Below are positions 25,703 through 34,522 of a DNA stretch of 64,000 nucleotides, piece after piece; position 1 is the first letter of the stretch; the number at the start of each line of letters is the position of its first letter. This DNA is from Lysobacter sp. FW306-1B-D06B. GTDB taxonomy: Bacteria; Pseudomonadota; Gammaproteobacteria; Xanthomonadales; Xanthomonadaceae. Location: contig NZ_CP151802.1 of the NCBI RefSeq assembly GCF_038446665.1, forward strand, positions 2,418,001-2,482,000. Reading direction: 5' to 3'. The notes under the pieces are model-generated. The model made no database searches and had not been told where the DNA came from. It was given only the letters and a program-made list of their open reading frames with translations. A program made the position numbers and the translations under genes.

Positions 25703-27229
25703 TCAACGCTTTCCGCCGAAGATGCTGCCCAGCAGCCCGCGAACGATCTGTTGACCGATGCGGTTGCCGACGGTGCGCGCGGTCTGCTTGGCCATCGTCT
25801 CGACCATGCCCTGGCGGCGCTTGGTGCCGAACACGGCGTCCTTCACCGACTGGCCGAAGCCGCTGTCTTCGGCTTCGTCCTGCTCGCGCGTGCGGGCGGG
25901 CGGCGCCTTGGCGTTCTGCGTGGCGACCTGCGCGCGCGTGGCCAGCTTCTCGGCGGCCGATTCGCGATCCACGCGTTCGTCGTACTTGTGCCCGACCGGG
26001 CTGGTGCTGCGCACCTGCGCGCGTTCGGCCTCGGTGATCGCGCCCATGCGGCAGCGCGGCGGCGCGATCAGCGTCTTCTCCACCGGCATCGGCACGCCCT
26101 TGTCCTGCAGCGTGGAGACCAGCGCTTCGCCGGTGCCGAGCTGCGAGATCGTATTCGCCACGTCCAGCGCGGGATTGGGCACGAAGGTTTCCGCCGCCGT
26201 CTTCACCGCCTTCTGATCGCGCGGCGTGAACGCTCGCAGCGCGTGCTGCACGCGATTGCCGAGCTGGCCGAGGATCTCGTCGGGCACGTCGTCGGGGAAC
26301 TGCGAGCAGAAGTACACGCCCACGCCCTTGGAGCGGATCAGTCGCACCACCTGCTCCACGCGTTGTTGCAGCGCCGGCGGCGCGTCGTCGAACAGCAGGT
26401 GCGCTTCGTCGAAGACGAACACGAGCTTGGGCTTGTCCAGGTCGCCCACTTCCGGCAGCGTCTCGAACAGCTCCGACAGCAGCCACAGCAGGAAGCTGGA
26501 ATACAGGCGCGGCTTCAGCACCAGTTGCTCGGAGGCAAGGATGTTGACCACGCCGCGCCCGTCGGGCGTGGTGCGCATGAGGTCGGTGAGTTCCAGCGCG
26601 GGCTCGCCGAAGAACATCTCGCCGCCGTCCTGCTCCAGGCGCAGCAGCGAACGCTGGATCGCGCCGATCGATTGCGCGCTGACCAGGCCGTAGCTGGTGG
26701 AAATGTCCTTGCGTTCCTCGGCGACCAGGCCGAGCAGGGCACGCAGGTCTTCCAGGTCGAGCAGGAGCAGGCCGCGGTCGTCGGCGAGCTTGAAGACGAT
26801 GTCGAGCACGCCGGACTGCGTGTCGTTGAGTTCCAGCACGCGCGACAAAAGTGTCGGGCCCATCTCGCTCACGGTGGTGCGCACCGGATGGCCGAGTTTG
26901 CCGAACAGGTCCCAGAAGACCGTCGGGTTGGCTTCGTGCGTGTAGCCGGCCAGGCCGATCTCGGTCACGCGCGACTGCAGCTTCTCGTTGTCCGTGCCGG
27001 CCACCGCCAGCCCGGCCACGTCGCCCTTCACGTCGGCCAGGAACACCGGCACGCCCAGGCGCGAGAAGCCTTCCGCCAGCGTCATCAGCGTCACCGTCTT
27101 GCCGGTGCCCGTGGCCCCGGCGACCAGGCCGTGGCGGTTGCCGAACTTGGGTTGCAGGACGACATGGCCCTGGGTTTCGGGCAGCGATTGCGGCGTGGTG
27201 ACAGCCTTGCCAAGCAGGATGGGGTCCAT
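25703..27229 (-). CDS. HerA-like ATPase, DUF853 (YjgR family)
   Basis: 508 residues. Walker A is GATGTGKT (38-45), Walker B is LVFVFDEAH, and the family-specific MFFGEPALELTDLMRTTPDGRGVVNIL lies in the middle. The Arg-finger region VQHALRAFTPRDQKAV follows. A charged, Ala-rich segment (about 410-450) and a basic helical tail ending GSIFGGKR close the protein. HerA-type ATPases form hexameric DNA pumps, but for the YjgR branch the function is unknown. There is no NurA nuclease gene beside it. It is divergent from the lytic transglycosylase gene. Confidence 0.9.
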   Translation of the reverse strand: MDPILLGKAVTTPQSLPETQGHVVLQPKFGNRHGLVAGATGTGKTVTLMTLAEGFSRLGVPVFLADVKGDVAGLAVAGTDNEKLQSRVTEIGLAGYTHEANPTVFWDLFGKLGHPVRTTVSEMGPTLLSRVLELNDTQSGVLDIVFKLADDRGLLLLDLEDLRALLGLVAEERKDISTSYGLVSAQSIGAIQRSLLRLEQDGGEMFFGEPALELTDLMRTTPDGRGVVNILASEQLVLKPRLYSSFLLWLLSELFETLPEVGDLDKPKLVFVFDEAHLLFDDAPPALQQRVEQVVRLIRSKGVGVYFCSQFPDDVPDEILGQLGNRVQHALRAFTPRDQKAVKTAAETFVPNPALDVANTISQLGTGEALVSTLQDKGVPMPVEKTLIAPPRCRMGAITEAERAQVRSTSPVGHKYDERVDRESAAEKLATRAQVATQNAKAPPARTREQDEAEDSGFGQSVKDAVFGTKRRQGMVETMAKQTARTVGNRIGQQIVRGLLGSIFGGKR

Positions 27230-27414
27230 GGACGGATCTCGGGGGAGTTGCGGCGATTCTAGGGGGCGTCGTGCGCGGCCGTGTTCATGTTGCGACTCCG
27301 GGCGTGTTTCTGCCGTTCATGCAAACGGGCCATGCAAATTCGGACCTTTCCGGCTTGTCGCGCTTGCTCGCACCCGGATACCCTGCGCTGCCCCCGTCCA
27401 CGTTGTCGCAGTCC

Positions 27415-28962
27415 ATGCCCGTACTCCGTTCTTCCGCCGCGCTGCTGGCGCTTGGCCTGCTCGTCCTGATGCCGCAGGCCCATGCGCTCTCCAAGCGCGA
27501 CCAGGCTGCCGTCGATGCCCTCAACCAGCGCATGCAGGCGGCGGAGACGCGCTACCGCCAGGGCCTGGTGAAGATCGGCAACGCCGATCCGGCCGGCCGC
27601 ACCGAAGTGGACGCCGCGCTGGAGGACATGGAAGACGTGATGGCCGCCTGCGTGAAGCAGAAGGGCTGTTCGCCCACGACGATGCTCACCGCCTACAAGC
27701 GGCTGTTGAAGCAGAACGCCGACCTCGCCTCCGGCGATGAAGTGCCCGAGGACAACGACGACGAAGGCGCCGGCAGCTTCACCGCCGACGTGCCCGAAGC
27801 CGCGCGCGCCGCCGCGCTGCTCAGCGCCGACGGCCAGCAGTTCGTGAAGATGGTGCAGTACAACCCGGCGGTGCAGGCAGGCATCCGCCGCTGGCTCACC
27901 GACATGCGTCCGTCGCTGATCGACAGCTTCGAGAACTACCAATACCTGCGCCAGACGATGTGGCCGCAGTTCCAGCGCGCCGGGCTGCCGGAGGCGCTGC
28001 TGTTCGGCGTGATGGCGAAGGAATCCAACGGCCGCGTGCATTCCACCTCGCGCGCGGGCGCGGCGGGACCGATGCAGTTCATGTACGCCACCGGCCGCCG
28101 CTTCGGGCTGGGCGAAGACGGCTCGGGCTTCGACACGCGCTACGACGCGCGCGCCTCCGCCGCGGCCGCCGCGGAGTATTTCAACGAACGCCTGGGCACG
28201 CTCAACCGCAGCATCGAGCTGTCGCTTGCCGCCTACAACGGCGGCGAGGGCCGCGCGCAGCGCGTGTTCAACACCACCGGCGGTCGCAATTTCTGGGACG
28301 AGTCGGTCTACAACCAGTTCCCGGCCGAAACCCGCGACTACGTGCCGATGGTGATCGCCGCGGCGTGGTTGTTCCTGCATCCGAAGGAATACGGCCTGAC
28401 GATGCCCAAGGTCGACGCGCGCCCGGCGTCGCTGCGCCTGTCCAAGCCCAGTTCGATCTACGAACTGACCATCTGCCTGGGCAACGGCGGCACGCGCGAG
28501 GGCTACATGCGCGCGCTGCGCAACCTCAACCCGCGCTACCAGGCGGACCAGTACCTGCCGACCGGCACCATGCTGGCCGCGACGAGCAAGATCGTCGGCC
28601 TGTACGGCCGCTACTGCATGCAGGGCCAGCGCGCCGAGCTGGCACACACGCTGGTGCTGAGCGATGCGTCCTCCGCGATCGTGCGCACCGGGCCGGTGAC
28701 GCCGGTGTCGGACGACACCGTGTACGAGGCCGAAAGCGCCGGTACGGGCTCGGCGGGCGCGATCGCTGCGCCGAAGCCGGCCAAGCCCGCCAAGCCCGCC
28801 AAGCCCTCCACCTACACCGTAAAGCGCGGCGAGACGCTGACCGCCATCGCGCAGAAGTTCCAGTGCGACACCGGCGATCTGGCGAAGGCGAACAAGCTCA
28901 AGGCGCCGCGTTTCGCGATCAAGCCCGGGCAGAAGCTCAAGCTCAACGGCTGCGACGGTTGA
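27415..28962 (+). CDS. Membrane-linked lytic murein transglycosylase, MltD-like, with LysM
   Basis: 515 residues. A signal sequence ends near MPQAHAL (about 23). The SLT domain has KESNGR with catalytic Glu 203, AGAAGPMQFMYATGRRFGL and ELSLAAYNGGEGRA. A single LysM (about 463-510, YTVKRGETLTAIAQKF to PGQKLKLNG) ends it, after a KPAKPAKPAKP linker. Lytic transglycosylases cut the glycan strand with formation of 1,6-anhydromuramic acid; LysM anchors them to peptidoglycan. MltD of E. coli has two LysM copies and a lipobox; neither is seen here. The ATG at 27415 was chosen for the signal sequence over an upstream in-frame one. Confidence 0.9.
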   Translation: MPVLRSSAALLALGLLVLMPQAHALSKRDQAAVDALNQRMQAAETRYRQGLVKIGNADPAGRTEVDAALEDMEDVMAACVKQKGCSPTTMLTAYKRLLKQNADLASGDEVPEDNDDEGAGSFTADVPEAARAAALLSADGQQFVKMVQYNPAVQAGIRRWLTDMRPSLIDSFENYQYLRQTMWPQFQRAGLPEALLFGVMAKESNGRVHSTSRAGAAGPMQFMYATGRRFGLGEDGSGFDTRYDARASAAAAAEYFNERLGTLNRSIELSLAAYNGGEGRAQRVFNTTGGRNFWDESVYNQFPAETRDYVPMVIAAAWLFLHPKEYGLTMPKVDARPASLRLSKPSSIYELTICLGNGGTREGYMRALRNLNPRYQADQYLPTGTMLAATSKIVGLYGRYCMQGQRAELAHTLVLSDASSAIVRTGPVTPVSDDTVYEAESAGTGSAGAIAAPKPAKPAKPAKPSTYTVKRGETLTAIAQKFQCDTGDLAKANKLKAPRFAIKPGQKLKLNGCDG

Positions 28963-29018
28963 GTCGCGCGCCCTGACGGTCCATGCTCGGCCCACCACAG
29001 GGATGGAGGGGGTGGGGC

Positions 29019-29675
29019 ATGCTCTGGCAGAAGATCGTCGGTCTGTTCCGGCGGGGTGACGCGCGGGCGGCGCAGGCCGCTCACGGTGCACTCCCGCTGG
29101 AAGAACAACTGGAAGAACTGCGCAGCTACATCGTCCGCGACCTGCGTGGCGGTTACGTCGAACCCGACACCATCGTCGACAACGCATTGGAAGTGCTGGA
29201 GATGCAGTCGCACGGTGAGGATGTCCTGCGCGCGCATGCGCGGCGCATCCTCGAGGAAGAGATCGCAAGCTACCGTGCGCAGGCCGCGGACTGGCCGCGG
29301 GTGACCGATCACGACCGCCTCGAACACGCCTTCGCCACGCTGGAATCGCAGGGCGTGGTATGCCGGCAGAACTTCACCTGCTGCGGCACCTGCGGCGTGG
29401 CGGAGATCGGCGACGAAATGGCGGCGACCCGCGACCGCGGCAGTCCCGTGCACGGTTACGCCTTCTTCCACATGCAGGACACCGAGCACGCCGTCGACGG
29501 CTACGGGCTGTGTCTCAACTACGGGGCGGTCGAAGAGGGCGAAGCGGCGGCGTTGTCCGTGGCCCGCACGATCGTCGACGCCTTGCGCACCGCCGGCCTG
29601 CCGGTGGACTGGAACGGCGATTGGGGCAAGCGCATCCAGGTGCCGCTGCAATGGCAACGACGGCTCGCGCTGTGA
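29019..29675 (+). CDS. DUF6891 family protein
   Basis: 218 residues from ATG 29019, preceded by GGAGGGGG. The N-terminal third is helical (LEEQLEELRSYIVRDLRGGYVEPDTIVDNALEVL). The rest has FTCCGTCGVAEIGDEM, with three close Cys, and GYAFFHMQDTEHAVDGYGLCLNYGA, which is the pattern of DUF6891 proteins. The function is unknown; the Cys cluster might bind metal. Its end overlaps the start of the YhhN gene by 25 bases, so the two are likely coupled. The gene follows the transglycosylase by 56 bases. Confidence 0.75.
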   Translation: MLWQKIVGLFRRGDARAAQAAHGALPLEEQLEELRSYIVRDLRGGYVEPDTIVDNALEVLEMQSHGEDVLRAHARRILEEEIASYRAQAADWPRVTDHDRLEHAFATLESQGVVCRQNFTCCGTCGVAEIGDEMAATRDRGSPVHGYAFFHMQDTEHAVDGYGLCLNYGAVEEGEAAALSVARTIVDALRTAGLPVDWNGDWGKRIQVPLQWQRRLAL

Positions 29676-30319
29676 CGCGCGCGCCGATCGCGCTGGCGGC
29701 GGCCGTCGCCGTCAGCGCGCTGCTGGCGATCGCCGGTGCCTACGCGCCGGCGATGCCGTGGCTGCACTGGATCTTCAAGCCGCTGACGACGCTGCTGATC
29801 GCCTGGTCGGTGTGGCGCATGGCCTCGTCGCTGCCGCGTTATCGCGCATGGCTGCTCGCGGGGCTGGCGCTGTCGACGCTCGGCGATGTGTTCCTGATGC
29901 TGCCGATGGATGCCTTCGTGCCTGGGCTGGCGAGTTTCCTGCTGGCCCACCTGGCGTACCTGCTGGCCTTGCGCCAGCGCGAACGCTGGTTCGCCTCCGC
30001 ATGGCCGTTCGCGCTGTATGCGGTGGTCGCAGGCTTGGTGCTCAGCCAGCTGTGGCCGACGCTGCCGGGCGAACTACGGGTTCCGGTTGTGGTGTACGTG
30101 GTCGTGCTGGCGGCGATGGCGGCGCAGGCTCTGGCCGTGTGGGTGCGGCGGCGCGATGCGGCAAGCCTGTTCGGCGCGTGGGGCGGGGCGTGCTTCGTGC
30201 TCTCCGACGCGCTGCTGGCGTGGGACCGTTTCGTTGCGCCGTTCGCGGCGGCAGCGTTCGCGGTGCTGGCGAGCTATTGGCTGGCGCAGTGGGGGCTGGC
30301 GCGGTCGATGCCGCGATGA
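29651..30319 (+). CDS. YhhN/TMEM86 family membrane protein (lysoplasmalogenase-like)
   Basis: 222 residues with about eight hydrophobic helices. Family marks are FKPLTTLLIAW, LSTLGDVFLMLP and ACFVLSDALLAWDRF; the two Asp in LGD and SDA are the conserved polar positions of the YhhN/TMEM86 fold. Human TMEM86B and some bacterial members are lysoplasmalogenases that split the vinyl-ether bond of lysoplasmalogens, but bacterial substrates are mostly untested. The ATG lies within the last codons of the DUF6891 gene in another frame. Confidence 0.85.
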   Translation: MATTARAVTRAPIALAAAVAVSALLAIAGAYAPAMPWLHWIFKPLTTLLIAWSVWRMASSLPRYRAWLLAGLALSTLGDVFLMLPMDAFVPGLASFLLAHLAYLLALRQRERWFASAWPFALYAVVAGLVLSQLWPTLPGELRVPVVVYVVVLAAMAAQALAVWVRRRDAASLFGAWGGACFVLSDALLAWDRFVAPFAAAAFAVLASYWLAQWGLARSMPR

Positions 30320-30339
30320 GCGATCCGTAAAGATGGGGT

Positions 30340-30472
30340 CCTTCTCTCCTTGAGGGAGAAGGTGGCGCAAAGTGTCGGAAGAGGGAAGCGCGCGGAGCCC
30401 GTGCTTCTGCGGCGCGCCTCCCTCTCCCTGGCCGCCTTCGGCGGCCTGTCCCTCTCCCGCAAGGGGAGAGGG
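30340..30472. repeat. CTCTCCC-type stem repeats between convergent yhhN and psd
   Basis: Two stems of the same family lie in this 164-base interval: CCTTCTCTCC-TTGA-GGGAGAAGG (30340-30362) and CCCTCTCCC-GCAA-GGGGAGAGGG (30450-30472). They belong with the repeats at 13673, 39186 and 46309. Position between convergent genes fits a terminator role. Confidence 0.65.
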
Positions 30473-30483
30473 AAGGTAGATGC

Positions 30484-31329
30484 TCAGCCGATCCGCGTAG
30501 CCAGCTTCTGCCCCAGACGCACCGGCGATTCGGCATGCAGCGACGGATCCAGCGTCGCAACGCCGGCCGGCAGCAGCACGATCACGGTCGAGCCGTAGTT
30601 GAACCGCGCCATCTCGGCGAAGCGGTCGATCGTGATGTTTTCCGCACGCCAGTCCTTGCGGTTGATGCGGTCGCCGTAGGCGGGAATTTCCTCGCCGCTC
30701 CACACCGTTTCCACGCCCGAGACGAGCAGCGCGCCGACCATCACGCAGGCCATCGGGCCGAAGTCGGTGTCGAAGTGGCACACCAGCCGCTCGTTGCGCG
30801 CGAACAGGCGCGGCACGTTCGCCACGGCCGCGGTGCCCACGCTGAACAAGCGGCCCGGCACATGCACGGTTTCGCGCAGGCGGCCGGTCCAGGGCATGTG
30901 CACGCGGTGGTAGTCGCGCGGCGACAGATACACCGTCGCGAACAGGCCGTTGTTGAACGGCGCGGCGTCGGCTTCGTCGCCCAGCAGTTCGGCGGCGGTG
31001 AACGACTGGCCCTTGGCCTGGAAGATGCGGCCGTTCTCGATCGGCCCGCACTGGCTGACGTGGCCGTCGGCGGGCATCACCAGCGAGCGCGGATCGGCGT
31101 CGGCGATGCGCGCGCCGGGTTTCAGCGCGCGGGTGAAGAACGCATTGAACGTGGGGTACCTGGTCGGATCCGATTGCGCGGCTTCGCCCAGGTTCACGCC
31201 GAAGCGACGCGTCACCGTGTCGATCAGCCATTGCTTCAGGCGCGGGTTGTCGGAATAGGCGAGCGAGCGCGCCATCGACGACAGCAGGCGGTGCGGCAGG
31301 ACGTAGGTGAGGGCGGTGACGAGGCTCAT
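30484..31329 (-). CDS. psd: Phosphatidylserine decarboxylase proenzyme
   Basis: 281 residues. [23 protein letters not shown] and [19 protein letters not shown] are typical blocks. Self-cleavage occurs before Ser 247 in FNYGSTV, giving a short alpha chain with the pyruvoyl group; the site reads YGST where E. coli has LGST, with Gly-Ser-Thr intact. The enzyme makes phosphatidylethanolamine from phosphatidylserine at the inner membrane. The ATG at 31329 starts [17 protein letters not shown], the family N-terminus; the ATG nine codons upstream adds an unrelated leader. Confidence 0.95.
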   Translation of the reverse strand: MSLVTALTYVLPHRLLSSMARSLAYSDNPRLKQWLIDTVTRRFGVNLGEAAQSDPTRYPTFNAFFTRALKPGARIADADPRSLVMPADGHVSQCGPIENGRIFQAKGQSFTAAELLGDEADAAPFNNGLFATVYLSPRDYHRVHMPWTGRLRETVHVPGRLFSVGTAAVANVPRLFARNERLVCHFDTDFGPMACVMVGALLVSGVETVWSGEEIPAYGDRINRKDWRAENITIDRFAEMARFNYGSTVIVLLPAGVATLDPSLHAESPVRLGQKLATRIG

Positions 31330-31398
31330 GTCGTTATCGGATTCGGGCGCACGCACGCGCGGAAGCGGAAGGCGCGTCGGCCTTGCGCGAGAGTAGGG

Positions 31399-32046
31399 TT
31401 ACTTCGGCGAGGCCTGCGTCAACGCGATCATGTCCGCGGCGATGGCGGCCGGATCGAACGGCGGCTGCACGATGCCGGCCATGCGGCCCTGCGGATCGAG
31501 CACGGCCATCGAAGCGCTGTGATCGACGCTGTACTGGTCGGCGCGAGCGCCTTCCGGCGCCGGCACCTTGGCGAACACCATGCTCAGCGACTTGGCGAAG
31601 GTTTCCAGCGCCGGCACGTCGGCCGTGGCCGCGATGGTGTCGCGATGGAAGGCGTGGGCGTATTCGCCGATGCGGTCGGGCGTGTCGCGCTCGGGGTCGA
31701 CGGAGACGAACAGCACGCGCGGTCGCGTGGCCTCCGGCAGCGCGGCCCACTGCTTCTGCGCCTTGGCCATTTCGGCCAGGGTGGTCGGGCAGACGTCCGG
31801 GCAATGCGTGAAGCCCAGGAAGACCAGCGTCCAGTGGCCCTTGAGCTCGCCCGGGATCAGCGGCGTGCCGTCGGACTGGCGCAGCGTGAAGGCCGGCAGC
31901 GTGCGGGCGGGCTCGAACAGGCGCACGGCGCGGGTCGCCGGCAGCGAGGACTGCGTGGACGGGCCGAAGAAGTGCTGGGCAGCCCACAGGCCCAGGGCCG
32001 CGGCCAGGGCGGCAATCAGGATGTAGACCGTGGTGCGGTTGAACAT
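31399..32046 (-). CDS. SCO1/SenC family copper chaperone-like protein
   Basis: 215 residues. One N-terminal membrane helix (about 6-23) anchors a thioredoxin-fold domain facing the periplasm. The copper ligands are Cys 82 and Cys 86 in THCPDVCP and His 176 in VDHSAS. SCO proteins deliver copper to the CuA site of cytochrome c oxidase or serve as thiol reductases. No oxidase gene is in the window, so the partner is not shown. The ATG at 32046 directly precedes the helix. It is divergent from prmB. Confidence 0.92.
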   Translation of the reverse strand: MFNRTTVYILIAALAAALGLWAAQHFFGPSTQSSLPATRAVRLFEPARTLPAFTLRQSDGTPLIPGELKGHWTLVFLGFTHCPDVCPTTLAEMAKAQKQWAALPEATRPRVLFVSVDPERDTPDRIGEYAHAFHRDTIAATADVPALETFAKSLSMVFAKVPAPEGARADQYSVDHSASMAVLDPQGRMAGIVQPPFDPAAIAADMIALTQASPK

Positions 32047-32104
32047 GGCGGCTCTGTGTCGGGCTCGGAGCGGGAGCGCGGGCATGATACCGGGCCGGGG
32101 CCCG

Positions 32105-32110
32105 TATAAT
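32105..32110 (+). promoter_or_regulatory. Candidate -10 box of the prmB promoter
   Basis: A perfect TATAAT lies 26 bases before the prmB ATG in the 89-base divergent interval. The -35 position holds GCATGA, a poor match, so strength or activator need is uncertain. Confidence 0.5.
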
Positions 32111-32135
32111 GTCGCCCCCTCTGCAAGGCCTCGCC

Positions 32136-33080
32136 ATGACCGGCTCCGCGACCCCCAGCCCCGTCCAGTTCGAGCAGGTCTCGATCATCGACCTGATCCG
32201 CTACGGCGGCAGCCGCTTCAACGAGGCCGGCCTGACCTTCGGCCACAGCTACGACAACGCCCTGGACGAGGCGACGCAGCTGGTCCTGCACGCGCTGCAC
32301 CTGCCGCACGACCTGAGCCCCGTCTACGGCGCCTCGCGCGTGACCGCGGCCGAGCAGGCCAAGGTGCTGGCGCTGTTCGAGCGCCGCATCGCCGAGCGCA
32401 TCCCGGCCGCCTACCTGACCGGCGAGGCCTGGTTCGCCGGCCTGAGCTTCAAGAGCGACCGCCGCGCCCTGGTGCCGCGTTCGCCGATCGCCGAGCTGAT
32501 CCCGCACGGCTACGAGCCGTGGCTGGGCGGCCGCGAGATCGAACGCGTGCTCGACCTGTGCACCGGTTCGGGCTGCATCGCCATCGCCACCGCGCACTAC
32601 CACCCGCACTGGCAGGTGGACGGCGTGGACATCAACGACGAAGCGCTCTCGCTCGCCGCGGAAAACAAGGAACGCCTGCACGCCGGCAACGTCACGCTGC
32701 GCAAGTCGGACCTGTTCAACCAGCTGCAGGGCCAGGTGTATGACCTGATCGTCACCAACCCGCCGTACGTCACCAACGACGAAACCGACGCGCTGCCGCA
32801 GGAGTACTCGCATGAGCCCGAACTGGGCCTGCGCGCCGGCGACGACGGCCTGGACCTGGCGCTGAAGATCCTGCGCGACGCGCCCGATCACCTGAGCGAG
32901 AACGGCCTGCTGATCTGCGAAGTCGGCGAGGCGGAGAACGCGCTGGTCGAACTGCTGCCGGAGCTGCCCATGGCGTGGGTGGAGTTCAAGGTCGGGCAGA
33001 TGGGCATCTTCGTGGTGGAGCGTGCGGATCTGGTGGAGCATCACGCGCGGATCAAGGAACTGGCGGACGCGCGCCTGTAA
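32136..33080 (+). CDS. prmB: Ribosomal protein uL3 N5-glutamine methyltransferase
   Basis: 314 residues. The helical N-domain is followed by a Rossmann SAM-binding domain with VLDLCTGSGCIAIA and the catalytic NPPY (208-211). The YLTGEAWFAGLSFKSDRRALVPRSPIAELI block separates PrmB from the release-factor enzyme PrmC. PrmB methylates a Gln of ribosomal protein L3. The ATG at 32136 (MTGSATPSPVQFEQ) is preferred to one nine codons upstream that lies in the promoter. aroC follows after 344 bases containing a long inverted repeat, an order (prmB-aroC) known from other gammaproteobacteria. Confidence 0.95.
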   Translation: MTGSATPSPVQFEQVSIIDLIRYGGSRFNEAGLTFGHSYDNALDEATQLVLHALHLPHDLSPVYGASRVTAAEQAKVLALFERRIAERIPAAYLTGEAWFAGLSFKSDRRALVPRSPIAELIPHGYEPWLGGREIERVLDLCTGSGCIAIATAHYHPHWQVDGVDINDEALSLAAENKERLHAGNVTLRKSDLFNQLQGQVYDLIVTNPPYVTNDETDALPQEYSHEPELGLRAGDDGLDLALKILRDAPDHLSENGLLICEVGEAENALVELLPELPMAWVEFKVGQMGIFVVERADLVEHHARIKELADARL

Positions 33081-33424
33081 GTAGCTCGTCCGGAAGTAGC
33101 GTAGGGCCGTTGGCTGACAGCGAAAGGCGGGCGATTGCAACGATGAGCCGTCATCCCGGCGAAGGCCGGGATCCAGGCCATCACCGTTTCCGAAGCGCGA
33201 GCATCGGCGACTTCCAACGCTGCCAGCCTGGATCCCGGCCTTCGCCGGGATGACGGGTTCGGGTGACGCCTCGGTTGATGATCGGTTGACTGCTTCGGCC
33301 ATGGCGGCGTCGCGGCACGCCTTCGAAGGCGACTGCGCAGCCGCTCGGATGCAGCGGGCCGCTGGTTCCAGCAGCAACCAAACGAGGTTGCTAAAGTGAA
33401 TGCCCGCACCCGACGGGCCTTCAT
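33081..33424. other. prmB-aroC intergenic region (344 bases)
   Basis: No gene is supported. It holds the 30-base inverted repeat described separately; the aroC leader after it (33257-33424) shows no clear promoter, and a GAAAGG-like stretch before aroC is absent, so the aroC start has a weak Shine-Dalgarno. Confidence 0.6.
33148..33256. repeat. 30-bp perfect inverted repeat with palindromic arms
   Basis: The arm at 33148-33177 (CCGTCATCCCGGCGAAGG onward) returns as its exact complement at 33227-33256, with 49 bases between. Each arm is itself near-palindromic (CCCGGC-GAAG-GCCGGG), so each could form its own hairpin or both could pair. It resembles REP doublets. Confidence 0.85.
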
Positions 33425-34522
33425 GTGTCCAGCAACAGCTTCGGCAAACTCCTCACTGTCACCACCTTCGGCGAAAGCCATGGCCCGGCCATCGGCTGCG
33501 TGGTCGACGGCTGTCCGCCGGGCATCGCGATCGCGCCGGACGACTTCCGTCACGATCTCGAGCGCCGCGCCACCGGCCGCACGCGCCACACCTCGCAGCG
33601 GCACGAGGCCGACGAGGTCGAGATCCTCAGCGGCGTCTTTGAGGGCCTCACCACCGGCACACCCATCGCGCTGCTGATCCGCAACACCGACCAGCGCAGC
33701 AAGGACTACGCGAAGATCGCGCAGCGGTTCCGCCCCGGCCACGCCGACTACACCTACTGGCAGAAATACGGCATCCGCGACCCCCGCGGCGGTGGGCGTT
33801 CGTCCGCGCGCGAGACGACGATGCGCGTGGCCGCCGGCGTGATCGCGAAGAAGTGGCTGGCCGAGCGTTTCGACGTGCGCGTGCAGGGCTGGTTGTCGCA
33901 GATCGGCGAGATCGTGCCGCACGGTTTCGACCTGTCGGCGGTGGAGAACAACCCGTTCTTCTGGCCCGACACGCGCCAGGTGACGGAGCTGGAGCTGTAC
34001 ATGGACGCGTTGCGCAAGTCCGGCGATTCGGTCGGCGCGCGCGTGGACGTGATCGCTACGAATGTGCCGCCGGGTTGGGGCGAACCGATCTACGGCAAGC
34101 TCGACGGCGAACTGGCGTCGGCGCTGATGAGCATCAACGCCGTGAAGGGCGTGGAAATCGGCGACGGCTTCGGCGTCGTGTCGCAGAAGGGAAGCGAACA
34201 CCGCGACCAGATGACGCCGCAGGGATTCGCCAGCAATCACGCCGGCGGCATCCTCGGCGGCATCAGCACGGGGCAGCCGCTGCGCTGCTCGGTCGCGTTC
34301 AAGCCGACCTCCAGCCTGCGCCTGCCGATCGACAGCCTGGACACCGACGGCAACGTCGCCGAAGTCGTCACCACCGGACGCCACGACCCGTGCGTGGGCA
34401 TCCGCGCCACGCCCATCTGCGAGGCGATGGTCGCGCTGGTGCTGATGGACCAGGCGCTGCGTCATCGCGCGCAGTGCGGCGACGTCGGCGAGGTGACGCC
34501 GCGCATTCCCGCGCAGCTCTGA
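33425..34522 (+). CDS. aroC: Chorismate synthase
   Basis: 365 residues. Family signatures are [18 protein letters not shown] near the N-terminus, [29 protein letters not shown] in the middle and [18 protein letters not shown] at the end. The enzyme converts 5-enolpyruvylshikimate 3-phosphate to chorismate with reduced FMN, the branch point to tryptophan, tyrosine, phenylalanine and folate. GTG 33425 gives [20 protein letters not shown], matching the family; an ATG two bases before is out of frame. The stop shares bases with the ATG of the next gene (TGATG), so translation is coupled. Confidence 0.98.
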   Translation: MSSNSFGKLLTVTTFGESHGPAIGCVVDGCPPGIAIAPDDFRHDLERRATGRTRHTSQRHEADEVEILSGVFEGLTTGTPIALLIRNTDQRSKDYAKIAQRFRPGHADYTYWQKYGIRDPRGGGRSSARETTMRVAAGVIAKKWLAERFDVRVQGWLSQIGEIVPHGFDLSAVENNPFFWPDTRQVTELELYMDALRKSGDSVGARVDVIATNVPPGWGEPIYGKLDGELASALMSINAVKGVEIGDGFGVVSQKGSEHRDQMTPQGFASNHAGGILGGISTGQPLRCSVAFKPTSSLRLPIDSLDTDGNVAEVVTTGRHDPCVGIRATPICEAMVALVLMDQALRHRAQCGDVGEVTPRIPAQL

